Assembly: GCF_014839805.1 (NCBI RefSeq)
Contig: NC_051141.1
Location: forward strand, 12,036,777-12,100,776
Origin: Manduca sexta
Taxonomy: Eukaryota; Arthropoda; Insecta; Lepidoptera; Sphingidae
Direction: 5' to 3'
DNA length: 64,000 nt
Both the position numbers and the translations under genes were made by a program. Positions 41,701 to 50,639 of this stretch are shown one piece after another. Each line of letters opens with the position of its first letter. The first letter of the stretch is position 1. Under the pieces are notes generated by a model that was given only the letters and a program-made list of their open reading frames with translations, ran no database searches and had not been told where the DNA came from.

Positions 41701-44700
41701 ATGTTTAGATTTTAGGGTTGTCAATGTTTGGGCTCTGGAAATTTACTAGCTCCATATTTAGTCTAGTTAAGTTTAGAATAAAAACGAAGACTTAAAACGT
41801 TTATGAGGACTTTAAAAATTACTGTACGTCATCACATCGCAGTTACATTTTATAGCCGGAAAAACCAGTGCACTAATTTATTAATTTCCAACGGCATGGA
41901 AAACATTATATTAACATTACCGTTCATTCACAATGTAATGATTTGTACTACTTTGTATGGATAGAGCAATTTCTTTTGCAAGGGATGTAATCTAGACCAA
42001 TATTATATAAAGTATGTTTTGCGAAAACCAGTTGGAATTTTAGTTATTCTTAAAGATAATTAGTTACTGCAGACGTTTTGAACGACAATAATATTTATTA
42101 GATTCCGAAAAATATTGTTAAAATACAATGTAGGTTAATAATACACAATTTTTAATTCGGGTTCTGTTTAGTTAGGGAGCCTTATTCCGGCTACCGGGGC
42201 TTATCCGTCTTTTTACAGTTACGGGCGTTTGAATCGAAGAAAAACGTTTACAGACGTACGACCTCAAACTAAGAATATTTTTCAAAATATCTTAGAGTAG
42301 GCACTTATCAACGTTGTCTTGCAGGTACAGCGGTCGTAAGCACAGTTTTCATCTCAAAATATATAGTTTTTATTATTATAGCCTTGCTTAAAAATTTGTA
42401 GAGACCTTATAAAATATTTGGTTTACACTTTGTGATATTAAGCTGAAATGTATTCTGAAATGTGGTCAAGGGATATCCTAATGTCATTTTCTTCACAATC
42501 TTTTATGTTTTGTTTTAGTTTCTAAGCATGATAAATTATCCCAATAAATTATTACGAATGGTTTATATAATGTGCACATTATAATACTATGTGAATAATA
42601 TCGCCCTATTAGATTGAATACAAGAATTATTAAATTTATAAACGTTCCGATTGTGAGAACCGTGAAAACATCTACCTCTTTAAAACACGAGAACGCTGGC
42701 TATTTTTAAACTCCCAAAATAGCAAATCTTGGTCACGTGGCAAAAGCACGAGCTAAACGATTACCGAGCCCCTGTACTGAATGCCAGATGGAACGTCACT
42801 GTGGCGTCATTGTTGTTCAACAAATTGTTGTCGTATATAACAACAATAATATGTAGTCACTAGAAAAAAAAATATTGCGATCACAAAGTTCGTCTCTATT
42901 CTTAAACCACAGTGCAATTATGGTCGTTGATAAGCTAATGCTTACTTTTTGTGTTGTTTCAGAAACCTCAAATGCGGCCAATGATAGCCGAATATGACCC
43001 TAAGAAAAAAGGAGTCAAAAATGACTTATCCGATGTTGTTATGGTCAAGTAAGTGATATTGTTTCAATAATTCAAGATGATCATTAGAATCACGATAACG
43101 GATCTAGTTTTAACTGCATTCTACATGTTGTCCTAATGAATGGTGCTACGTTTGAACGAGTTTATGTTTCTTGCTTACTACCTTTTAGTTCAGAACCAAC
43201 ATAAAGCATGCATCACAGCTTAACCTCATTTTCGTACAGTGAGTTGATAATATCGAATTGTGGAATACCTACAATTACAGATTAAGTAGAAATAATAATA
43301 CTTATTGCAATTTTTGTTCAACAGGATTTTGAAAAGAAAATTTATTATAGATCGTTTCTATTATAAAAATATATACATCTATATTTGGTATCAGACGCTC
43401 AAAAATACTGAGCTGATGAGAGAGTTGAGGGCGAGCTAGTGGGCCGAGCTTGATGTACCCTCGAAAGTTTTTTAATAATAATTTTTTCGTGGTATTTTAT
43501 ATTGTATGTTGACTGTTAAGTACTTGCTCCTTATAACGAGCTATAAAGCTCGAACGCCGTTCGGAGATGATCCGGGAAGACGTGTGCTGATTCCTCGAGA
43601 TAAAAGTCGTTCGACGACCTTGATCATCTTGCAATGGACTTATACACCGGTACATCATTCCATTTTTATGGTTTCAATTTTGTTATTTTATATTATTGTT
43701 TGGTAATGGTAAATTTTTTTAAAATAATTCTACAATGAGTGATCCATGCCTTTTTTACAGGTAAAATTGGACACTCGTGCCTAATCTCTGTTCAGGCTCG
43801 GGATTGGCTCCAAATATAATGTTTTGTACAAATTTGATTTAGCTTTATGTCCCTTTAAGATATTTCAAAATCTGTAAAAGTGTATCTATATCCCAAAATA
43901 GTATATAATAAATATACCGTATGGCAGATTCGAATACAGATAGTTAAATAAATTAATAACATTAGTTTTATTTGGAAAATTCTGTAATGTAAAATTAAAC
44001 CATCCTAACGTAAAGCTGTATTAAATTTAAAAGTAGAGCCTATTTTTTGTAAATGCCAAGTCTTAACAGAGTGTAGCGCGCACAAATTTTAAATATTTGG
44101 CATTGATACTGTACTGGAGACCATAACAAAACACACTACACATAAAAATACTCACACATAAGTTAAACTTTTAAATTATAGTTAACTTTAATGTTTGATT
44201 GCCACAGACATCCGACAAATTAGTTTTTGTGCTAGAGCAAAGCAAATTAGCGCCCCGAATCGCGTTCGCGTCAACACTACGACTCACCCGTTTGTTTCAT
44301 TTTGGCTTGAAATGTGGCGCTTTGTATGTTATCACCACCTCTAGAGAACAGTAGAGGGTATGCTTAAATTCGTATGATTTTGTTACTACACTTTAGAACC
44401 GACTCACTTCTAACCTATCTACATTATTTATTTAGTTCTGTTAATGGATCGAGCTAAACATAAGCTATAACAGTATTTGCTAACGTATCCACAGGTATAA
44501 AGTGGACCCAAATGAAATCCCCGTGGAACAACAAGCGGGGTCCACCCTGCCCCTCATGGAGATACCGGGACGTGACATAGAGGCGGATGAAGACTATAAT
44601 CCATTCGAACATAGGAAACTTGCACATCCAACATCGTAAGTAGTTATTAATATATTTATAATACTTTGTAAATCTATATACATAAAAATGAATGTCTATT

Positions 44701-47197
44701 TTCCTTGGTCATCGTATCACGAGTGAAGGGATAAAACAATTTCGCTAATTCTTTTTTGGTTGTGTTAATTATTGTAAGGAGAAGTTGTTTATTAAAGAAA
44801 ACATTAAGGAAGTTGAGCAGAACATGAGAAAAATTAAGAAAACTTAGCGACAATATTAACTTTACATAACTTTCAGCTGTTTTAAATAACTGTCAGCGAT
44901 GGACAGAAAGCGCGTTGCAAATTCATAGTTTATAAAAATGGTGTCTTGATAATTATATCAGCCCTGTATTATATACTTGCCCACTGCTGAGCACGGGCCT
45001 CCTCTACTACTGAGAGGGATTAGGCCTTAGTCCACCACGCTGGCCTAGTGCGGATTGGTAGACTTTACACACCTTCGAAATTCCTATAGAGAACTTCTCA
45101 GATGTGCAGGTTTCCTCACGTTGTTTTCCTTCACCGTTAAAGCGAACGATAAATTCACAAAGAATACACACATGATTTTAGAAAAGTCAGAGGTGAGGTG
45201 ATGATTTTAGAAAAGTCAGAGGTGTGCCCTTGGGTTTTGAACCTGCGGACATTCGTCTTGGCAGTCCGTTCCACACCCAACTAGGCTATCGCCGCTATAA
45301 GTCTGATAAATAAATGTAATTATTTCAGAGATATGGACACCCTCATCCATTTGCTGAAGGGGTCACTTGGTAGTGGTATCTTGGCTATGCCCATGGCTTT
45401 CCGAAATGCTGGCCTATACTTCGGCTTAATAGCCACTTTTGCTATCGGAGGCATCTGTACTTATTGCGTCCACGTGCTTGTGAAAACTGCTCACGAGCTT
45501 TGCAGGAGAATGCAGAAGCCATCACTTGGATTTGCCGAAACAGCCGAAGCGGCTTTCTTATCTGGGCCGCCATCTATGCACAAATTTTCGCGACTTGCAA
45601 AGTGAGTAGCCTTTTGCTTAAGATATTTAGTATTATTGATACTACAACACAATTTTGAAAACGACTCCTCTCACATGTTACTCTATTCCCGTTTTAAAAA
45701 AGAAGTTTTTAAGAGCAAAAATATTGTTAAATTTGATTTATCAGACATTTGCTACATTTTGATAAATAACAATAATTATAATAATACATAAATTAAGTAA
45801 ACTTTACGATTTTAAACGTGGGTAGGTTCAGTGTCTCTGGGATCTTTGACTAACAATCGTATTCGCCGTTTTGTTTGTTAATTGAGAAATAAAATAAAAT
45901 AATTTATTTTACAGGGCCATGGTAAACTGGTTTTTGGTGGTCGACTTGCTCGGATGCTGCTGCGTTTACATTGTATTTATTGCTAAGAATGTGAGTCAAG
46001 TGATCAACAACCACTTGCAAGGCACCGTTTGGTATGACATGGACATCCGAGTGTACATGGCGATGCTTTACCCCTTCCTCATTATGATGAATCTGATCAG
46101 GAATCTGAAGTACTTGGCGCCATTTTCTATGCTTGCTAACGTTTTGGTCGGCGTTGGAATGGGAATCACTTTTTACTATCTGTTCCAAGACATTCCGAGC
46201 CCGAGCGACCGTGATGCGATGGCTGATTTTTACCGTTTGCCTACATTCTTTGGTACCGCCATCTTCGCCCTTGAAGGTATTGGCGTTGTGATGCCCCTTG
46301 AGAACAACATGAAGACTCCGACTCATTTTATCGGCTGCCCTGGAGTACTTAACACTGGCATGTTTTTCGTTGTTTCCTTGTATGCTTTTGTTGGATTTTT
46401 CGGCTACCTGAAGTTTGGCGATAATACAGCGAGCAGTATTACGTTAAACATGCCAAATGAATTGTAAGTCGTCAATATTATTTAATCTATTAGTAAGAAT
46501 TTTCTTTCTTCGAGAACTAACGAACTATACTGTTGAATATTGTCCAGAACTAAACACTGTCCATCTAGATTCTAGGTACTATTAGATTAATAACTATATA
46601 TACCAATTTGGTTGACAAATTAAATTGTTCAGTATAGTTTTTACTAATCATATGGAGCCCAGTACAGAACATTTTGGAACTCGTTGGAATATTTTTTTAG
46701 AACAAGAAAACAACAATCACTGATATTTACTACATTTTTGATATTTTCTATGTAAATAAAACTGTTCTTTGTTATTTTCTAGATTGGGAGAATCCGTTAA
46801 ACTGATGATCGCCGTCGCTATATTCTTCACATACAGTTTACAATTTTACGTACCGATGGAAGTAATCTGGAAGAACGTTCGTCATTTGTTTGGAGCCAAG
46901 AAGAACCTTGCCGAATACAGTATCAGGATTGCCGTTATTACCATGACGGTTTGCATAGCTATCGCTATCCCCGATCTGGGGCCGTTTATCTCCCTCGTGG
47001 GTGCTGTATGCTTGTCCTTCCTCGGACTCATATTCCCAGCCGTTATTGAAACAGTTACTTTCTGGGACCGACCTAACGGCCTCGGACGCTTCAACTGGGT
47101 GCTATGGAAGAACATCTTTATGATTTCATTTGGTATCGTCGGCTTCTTGACGGGTTCTTATGTCAGTATTCTCGGTATAATTCACGGTGAAGAGTAA
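14736..47197 (+). CDS. SLC36-type proton-coupled amino acid transporter (pathetic-like), six coding exons
   Basis: Joining 14736-14795, 42963-43048, 44495-44635, 45329-45601, 45915-46463 and 46783-47197 gives 1524 bases, 507 residues plus stop, with GT/AG borders and intact frame throughout. Residues 1-95 are a hydrophilic cytosolic tail ending in YNPFEHRK. TM1 carries GSLGSGILAMP (107-117), the unwound substrate and proton site of the APC/AAAP fold. TM6 carries FGTAIFALEGIGVVMPLEN (299-317), a SLC36 signature. About 11 membrane segments are seen (roughly 101-121, 125-148, 189-211, 233-248, 253-277, 296-315, 335-355, 375-400, 416-435, 437-460, 480-503). The length fits insect PAT proteins. 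Family role: H+-coupled uptake of small neutral amino acids at lysosome or plasma membrane, supporting TOR-linked growth. Which insect paralogue it is (path or a CG13384/CG7888 relative) cannot be decided here. Confidence 0.93.
20155..20345. promoter_or_regulatory. CpG-rich island in intron 1
   Basis: The segment is dominated by GC and CpG (for example CGGCACGGCGCGGCGCGG near 20249) within sequence otherwise about two-thirds A/T. Several overlapping open frames on both strands are explained by the lack of AT-rich stop codons. It could be an alternative promoter or enhancer; no convincing donor site was located immediately after it. Confidence 0.4.
21225..21312. promoter_or_regulatory. Small CpG-rich island in intron 1
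   Basis: About 90 bases with dense CpG, including GGCGCGGTACGGCG near 21294. A related GGCGCGGTACG string occurs in the island at 30205-30365, so the two may share a regulatory motif. No coding content. Confidence 0.3.
23316..23400 (-). mobile_element. Short LINE 3' end remnant
   Basis: TATTATAAATGAGAAACTTT followed by GTGCGGATGTTTGTATGTTTC matches, in reverse, the end of an RTE-like element whose forward ends appear near 57930-57960 (TTTCGCATTTATAATATTAT). Only some tens of bases remain. Confidence 0.4.
23575..23593 (+). repeat. Interstitial (TTAGG) telomere-type tract
   Basis: Three complete TTAGG units followed by TTAG. TTAGG is the usual insect telomere repeat. The tract is short and lies in the middle of an intron, so it may be a repair scar or chance low-complexity sequence rather than a relic of a chromosome end. 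Confidence 0.7.
26710..26985 (+). mobile_element. RTE-type LINE 3' end remnant
   Basis: Begins GTTGCTCGCGGCTTTGCCC, continues with TTCCCGGGA and GTAGCTTATGTCC blocks, then a CTACCAAATTACATTAAAAA block, and ends in AT-rich simple sequence. This order resembles the non-coding 3' region of RTE-like retrotransposons in many insects. A second copy with the same start lies at 57691-57960. The open frame at 26660-26854 is a shadow of the repeat. Confidence 0.55.
29156..29226. repeat. Nested triple inverted repeat
   Basis: One unit occurs three times in alternating orientation. The arms at 29156-29173 and 29184-29201 are exact reverse complements (18 bp). The arms at 29177-29200 and 29203-29226 are exact reverse complements (24 bp) around a 2-base centre. 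The shared core is TGTACATTATAGGTAT. The perfect identity suggests a recent origin by template switching or a snap-back insertion. Confidence 0.85.
29425..29475 (+). mobile_element. Short end fragment of a dispersed retroelement
   Basis: GCAGACGGAGTCGCGAGC followed by AAAAGCTTG resembles the characteristic end (GCGGACGAAGTCGCGGGC…AGCTAG) of a very common lepidopteran repeat. Only this end is visible. Confidence 0.4.
30205..30365. promoter_or_regulatory. CpG-rich island in intron 1
   Basis: Roughly 160 bases with very dense CpG (for example GGACTCGCGGCGCGGTACG near 30257) followed by a quick return to AT-rich sequence. A possible splice donor, AG|GTACGT, lies near 30417. This makes an alternative non-coding first exon conceivable, but there is no transcript evidence. 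Two CRE palindromes flank it at 29992-29999 and 30562-30569. Confidence 0.4.
31535..31870. mobile_element. GC-rich dispersed retroelement fragment
   Basis: A sharply bounded GC-rich block with landmarks CTTACGGCCCGGCATTAAGC, TAGCCGCCTCTTACGACAGG, CAGGGGACACCG and ATCCACAGGGCGG. The TCTTACGACAGGCAGGGG signature is one I recognise from abundant lepidopteran repeats of non-LTR type. It is preceded by an RTE-like AATCGGTCCGTTCG near 31438. Open frames on both strands (31455-31793, 31608-31865) follow the GC content and look non-coding. Confidence 0.5.
33590..33690. promoter_or_regulatory. CpG-rich island with adjoining CRE and CLEAR-like sites
   Basis: A GC-rich block (GGGGCGCGCGCGCGGCGTCC near 33597) ends directly in overlapping motifs: a CRE palindrome TGACGTCA at 33666-33673 and GTCACGTGAA at 33670-33679. 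The clustering of a CpG island with palindromic factor sites is what an intronic enhancer or alternative promoter would show. Confidence 0.4.
33670..33679. promoter_or_regulatory. Near-perfect CLEAR (TFEB/MITF) site
   Basis: GTCACGTGAA differs only at the last base from the CLEAR consensus GTCACGTGAC, which TFEB/MITF factors use to activate lysosomal genes. Its host gene encodes a PAT transporter, a family often lysosomal, so the location makes sense. Binding is inferred from motif alone. Confidence 0.4.
40059..40350 (-). mobile_element. tRNA-derived SINE, copy 1
   Basis: Read on the minus strand from 40350, the element starts AGCGGCGATAGCCTAGTTGG with a perfect box A (TAGCCTAGTTGG). Box B follows (GGTTCGAAACC, 40287-40297). 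A body with the TCTGAGAAGTTGTCC and GATTAAGGCC blocks ends at AGAGGCCCGTGCC near 40061. A homologous copy is at 44955-45296. About 290 bp, inserted in transporter intron 1. The family looks like a widespread lepidopteran SINE. Confidence 0.8.
42963..43048 (+). CDS. Transporter coding exon 2 (residues 21-49)
   Basis: Starts after TGTTTCAG at 42962 and ends before GTAAGTG at 43049 with two bases of a split lysine codon. It encodes KPQMRPMIAEYDPKKKG and the rest of a charged cytosolic segment. Methionines at residues 24 and 27 are possible starts for isoforms using other leader exons. Confidence 0.85.
44495..44635 (+). CDS. Transporter coding exon 3 (residues 49-96)
   Basis: Acceptor ATCCACAG before 44495, donor GTAAGTAG at 44636. 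Encodes the acidic end of the N-terminal tail including ADEDYNPFEHRK, a block conserved just before TM1 in insect PAT proteins. Split codons at both ends keep the frame. Confidence 0.9.
44671..44935 (-). mobile_element. RTE-type LINE/SINE 3' end remnant, copy 2
   Basis: Reverse-oriented diverged relative of 7774-8038. It shares, in order, the TATGAATTTGCA, CGCGC.TTCTGTC, CTTCTCCT.ACAATAA and CATTCATTTTTAT landmarks when read on the minus strand. It fills the first part of transporter intron 3. Confidence 0.6.
44955..45296 (-). mobile_element. tRNA-derived SINE, copy 2, with internal duplication
   Basis: Same family as 40059-40350. On the minus strand, box A TAGCCTAGTTGG is at 45277-45288 and box B GGTTCAAAACC at 45233-45243. 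The far end keeps the GTGCTCAGCAGTGGGCAAG block near 44977-44995. A 22-base segment is present twice (45174-45195 and 45203-45224), a local duplication absent from copy 1. The element ends 32 bases before exon 4, so it borders or includes the branch-point region of intron 3. Confidence 0.8.
45329..45601 (+). CDS. Transporter coding exon 4 (residues 96-187), TM1-TM2
   Basis: Acceptor TATTTCAG before 45329, donor GTGAGTAG at 45602. Encodes LLKGSLGSGILAMPMAFRNA (TM1, with the family's G-x-G unwinding motif) and TM2 ending CTYCVHVLVK, then a loop with SLGFAETAEAAF that is typical of PAT proteins. It is the strongest family signature in the gene. Confidence 0.95.
45915..46463 (+). CDS. Transporter coding exon 5 (residues 187-370), TM3-TM7
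   Basis: Acceptor TTTTACAG before 45915, donor GTAAGTCG at 46464. Largest exon. Encodes TM3 to TM7, including CVYIVFIAKN, an N-V-S glycosylation sequon at 212-214, and the TM6 signature FALEGIGVVMPLENNMK (304-320). A 140-codon open frame on the opposite strand (45904-46326) is a shadow. Confidence 0.95.
46783..47197 (+). CDS. Transporter last coding exon (residues 370-507), TM8-TM11
   Basis: Acceptor ATTTTCTAG before 46783, stop TAA at 47195-47197. Encodes TM8 (FFTYSLQFYVPMEVIW), TM9, TM10 (PFISLVGAVCLSFLGLIFPA) and TM11 with a very short C-terminal tail, HGEE. Ends where PAT proteins normally end. Confidence 0.95.
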
Positions 47198-48399
47198 ACG
47201 TAAACTGGCAAACCATTTCATAGACTTTAAGGCTCCATCAACAAGATTGTAAGGGCTAAGAATAATTATACTAATTTTGCTTTTTTATTTTTTTGTAAAT
47301 TCAAACCAATTGAGTTACTTTAATGCTCAAATAACTTGTTTGATGTTTCATATTATGCTCACACGTCATTATTTTTTTACATTTTATTTTGTTGAATTTA
47401 TAGATAAATATCTAGTTCACGTACAGAGCAGGTTGTGTTTTATTATAATTTGTTTAGCCCCGAAATTTTGTAGCCATTTTTAGATTTAAGTGAATTATTA
47501 TAAATAATACTATACCTAATTTTATGTAACTTTACAAATGTGTGAGAATTTTTCTAGTGCATTATTGAAATGTGATACAACTTTAGGTTTAAAGAAAAGG
47601 CATTAAATGATTTATTTTTTCAAAATGATATCTGTTTAGATAATGGACAATATTATAAATATTCTAAAACATTTTAGGTCCATGTCATAGCTTGCCTTGA
47701 AAAAAAAATGAAAAATGTGTTACTATTTTGGGGTTACATTGTAGAAGCATTACTTGTGATTCTATGGCATTTCCAGTACCAAAAAAACTACCTGCTTAAG
47801 TAGTGTAAACATGTCATATCGAGCTTTTTTTAGAAATTGTGAATTAAAGCATTTAAATTGTAGGTATCTTTAGATACACTATTAAGATCAATGGTAAAGA
47901 TCTTTTACGTTTAGTGAGATAATTTAATATAGAAACTCAAAATAATCATATTGGTAATAATTTCCCGAATATGAAATACCAATTTACCTACTTTTAAAGA
48001 CTGGCTTTATTTTTTATTTTATTAGATTGACACAAAAGCTGTATTGTCCACGGTCGATTTAATAATTGTCTCAAAATTGGTGTCGATTCAATATCTATAA
48101 GTAGCTAATGTAATCTGAAGAGTTACTCTGTTGAGCTCTATTTTGGTATTTACATATTTTTGTACAGAAATTGTCTGATAGGAATTGGAAATGAAACTAA
48201 TACTGGTAAACGGTTAACAGTACGTAATAAACATCACACTAAAACCTGACTATATTTTCATTAGACACTGGAGCGATAGAGTAGCTTTGTAAGTATGTTC
48301 CTGTGTATACCTACTAGCTCCTGGTTATTTATTATATACTGCACTTTATGAAGTATGAGTAATAATAAGTTTATGTACTGCACACTAACAGATTGCGTG

Positions 48400-48570
48400 G
48401 GTGAGAAAAGCGAATGATGAGTGCGCAGGAGGGCTAAAGATGATTTTGTCTCATTCGGGCCTTTTGCCTGGCAATATACGGGAGTCATTTTTGGTTTGTT
48501 TCCTATATGTGAGTGTATTATTATAATAATTATCTTGCCGGAGTCCACTCCGACAAGTAAAATGATCATT
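48400..48570. repeat. Possible dispersed-repeat fragment with hairpin
   Basis: A less AT-rich segment with GGGCCTTTTGCCTGGCAATA and, at 48534-48557, an 11-bp hairpin (CTTGCCGGAGT/ACTCCGACAAG, one mismatch) around a 2-base loop. It looks like part of an inserted repeat within the 3' UTR, but its limits and class are unclear. Confidence 0.3.
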
Positions 48571-49126
48571 GCTTAGTTTAAGCTCTGCACTCTAGCGAGT
48601 GCGAGACGGATAGTGATCTACATTCAGCGATGAATAAAAAAATAATATAATTTCTTTAGTAATAATGACTTAACAAACCACTGTAATAATTTATGTGCGT
48701 ATAAATGTATACAATTTTATAAAAATGTTCACGTAATGTTTTAACAAACGTCGTAAATCGAATTGTTGTCAATTTAGATTGAGTGGATAATAATGAGGAA
48801 ACTTAAAAAAAATAATGTATTTCAAGAATTTAGGTACTATTCAGAATCTAGGGAAACTGTGTTTAATGTTCTTTTCGCCTACCAAGACCTCAATAGCGGT
48901 TGTTTATTATTGTACCCTATGAAACTGTAAGCCGCAAGCATTCCTATCTTATAAAGGGACGATGGGTGAAAAAGGAATTAGACACACTACCAAACCGAAA
49001 CCTACGTAAATAGATGACTTAGAAATAAACATTAGGAAGTGATTCCTAGTAGAAAAAATTGCGAGTAGTGCCTACCAATATATTATGTACATACGTGTTT
49101 AAAGTGGTTGTTTTGTTACAGTATTA

Positions 49127-49132
49127 AATAAA
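49127..49132 (+). terminator. Likely distal polyadenylation signal of the transporter gene
   Basis: AATAAA followed by TGAGCGTTAAGTGATATC and then GT-rich sequence. This is the best-formed cleavage signal after the stop codon and lies just before the intergenic transposon cluster begins. Confidence 0.5.
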
Positions 49133-49332
49133 TGAGCGTTAAGTGATATCTGTGTTTTATTTTGTGTTATAATACTCACATAGGTAGATCCAATGAGGAT
49201 AATATATATACATATGGAAAGGTAGGTCATTCGACAAACCAGCAGTTGATCAATTTGGCAGTTAGATTTGGCAGTTAGACAACTGTCACTTACCTACATA
49301 GATTTTTTTCGAGATGTCCTATTTCTGCTAGC

Positions 49333-49550
49333 CTGACAAAGGTCATCTTATACAAACACAACGGAGTTTTGGGTAAGCGCTTTAGGCACTCGCAAAAGGG
49401 TGAAATTAAGTGACTGTCCTGAGGGCAACATTCTAACGTGTTATGGATCTTAGTCCCAAGACGGCCGTAATCAAAGACTGCGGTGTTTTTTAACGTTAAA
49501 TACAAAAGTGCTAATTTGATACCGTCTTGACGGAAGTGTGCCATTACCTA
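49333..49550 (-). mobile_element. SINE-like repeat, family 2, copy 1
   Basis: Diverged homologue of 50023-50230. Shared landmarks on the + strand are CTG.CA...GG.C, ACAAA.ACA.CGGA, GGGT.AGCGCTTTA, GAGGGCAAC and CAAGAC, with the end at CCATTACC. The order is the same throughout, which indicates common origin. The open frame at 49290-49544 is a shadow. Confidence 0.5.
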
Positions 49551-50022
49551 CATTCATGTACAGACTATCCGCACTTCGCTTGCTATCAGATGGAGGATGG
49601 ACTACTTTGCTGCGTCCGTATAAAAAGATAATATGGGCAACAACAAGACGTTAGATACATACATAAATACTTACGTCCTGAAAAAACACTGTCATCTCAT
49701 TCCAGTCGTTGCGGTTGTACATGATAAATAAGTAAATATTATCAGCGAGATTAGAACCACTCGCTGATCTTATTAATAGTTCACAGGGTGTAATTGAGTC
49801 TCGCGTTAACACCTTTTTTGTCGCGGAGAATATCATATCCTCGCTACCACCACTGAGACGATTAGTGGTACAGATATATATTAATTTCATGATCTTAGTT
49901 TCCTTTAAATAAAAACATATGAGATATTCGTTTTAACAGTTTTGTAACTTAAAAGCTAAAAATAAATAATAACAAGCTACTTATAGGTTTAACAATAATA
50001 ACCTATCTATACGTTTGTTAGT

Positions 50023-50230
50023 CTGGCACGGGCCGGCTTGAACAAATACACCGGACTTTATGGGTGAGCGCTTTAAGAGCTAGCAACCCTTGAAACCTGA
50101 CTATACGGAGGGCAACCCACTAAAGGGTTACGAACTTCGGCTCAAGACAGTCACTGGGAGAGGATGAGACATCAACGATTATGCATGTGCGTAATCGTAG
50201 CGAACTGTCGCTCTAACCATTACCGGGCCA
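50023..50230 (-). mobile_element. SINE-like repeat, family 2, copy 2
   Basis: Read on the minus strand from 50230 it begins GGCCCGGTAATGGTTAGAGC, which resembles a tRNA D-arm/box A region (GGTTAGAGCGACAG), and runs to CGGCCCGTGCCAG. It is better preserved than 49333-49550. Box B was not identified with confidence. Confidence 0.5.
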
Positions 50231-50639
50231 CAACCATAATAGTAGGGGGAGCCCAGGATGCTAAATTTGCAGTTACTAAAGCGTCATGGACGCCTATTGG
50301 ATTGAGAAGATTAGGTTCTAAAACGAAAAAACGCTTATGTTAAGTTTGCTATTTGGTTGGGGAGGAAAACGTAAAAAAATCTAAAAAAAATCAGTCACAT
50401 GGAAATAATACTCAAGCGCCTCAGACATTCATAGTGTATACGCGCTATGTCTTTCTGATAACCGAGGGATATTAATTTGACGAGTAATTAGGGGAGGGTG
50501 GCCGTAAGAAGGGTCACATCAAATCGGCAGATTTTTTGAATAACTATACACTATTCTACATGTTCTGAACTCACCTAGCCTTACTCTATTTGATTTGATT
50601 TTTTTTTACTAATCTGACGGGCTGACCTCAACGCATGCC

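Larger units (their letters stand above)
14796..42962 (+). other. 28.2-kb first intron of the transporter gene
   Basis: No coding exon with a family match was found inside. Contents that can be named: CpG-rich islands near 20155-20345, 21225-21312, 30205-30365 and 33590-33690; a TTAGG tract at 23575-23593; repeat remnants at 23316-23400, 26710-26985, 29425-29475, 31535-31870 and 40059-40350; and a nested palindrome at 29156-29226. Listed open frames (for example 20128-20553 and 26202-26462) show no recognisable protein. A long, island-bearing first intron after a tiny exon suits enhancers and alternative first exons. Confidence 0.8.
47198..49150 (+). other. Probable 3' UTR of the transporter gene
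   Basis: AT-rich, no further coding exon. AATAAA signals occur at 48226-48231 and 49127-49132. The latter is followed within 30 bases by a GT-rich stretch (TGTGTTTTATTTTGTG), the usual polyadenylation layout, and would give a 3' UTR near 1.95 kb. The earlier signal would give about 1.05 kb. Open frames within (for example 47277-47483) are chance. Confidence 0.5.

Noticed and set aside
45904..46326. 140-codon open frame on the minus strand
   Set aside because: Lies exactly opposite transporter exon 5, whose + frame has clear membrane-protein and SLC36 signatures; the minus frame is a shadow.
48534..48557. Helitron-type 3' hairpin
   Set aside because: The hairpin is present, but no CTRR end was found at the expected distance on either side.
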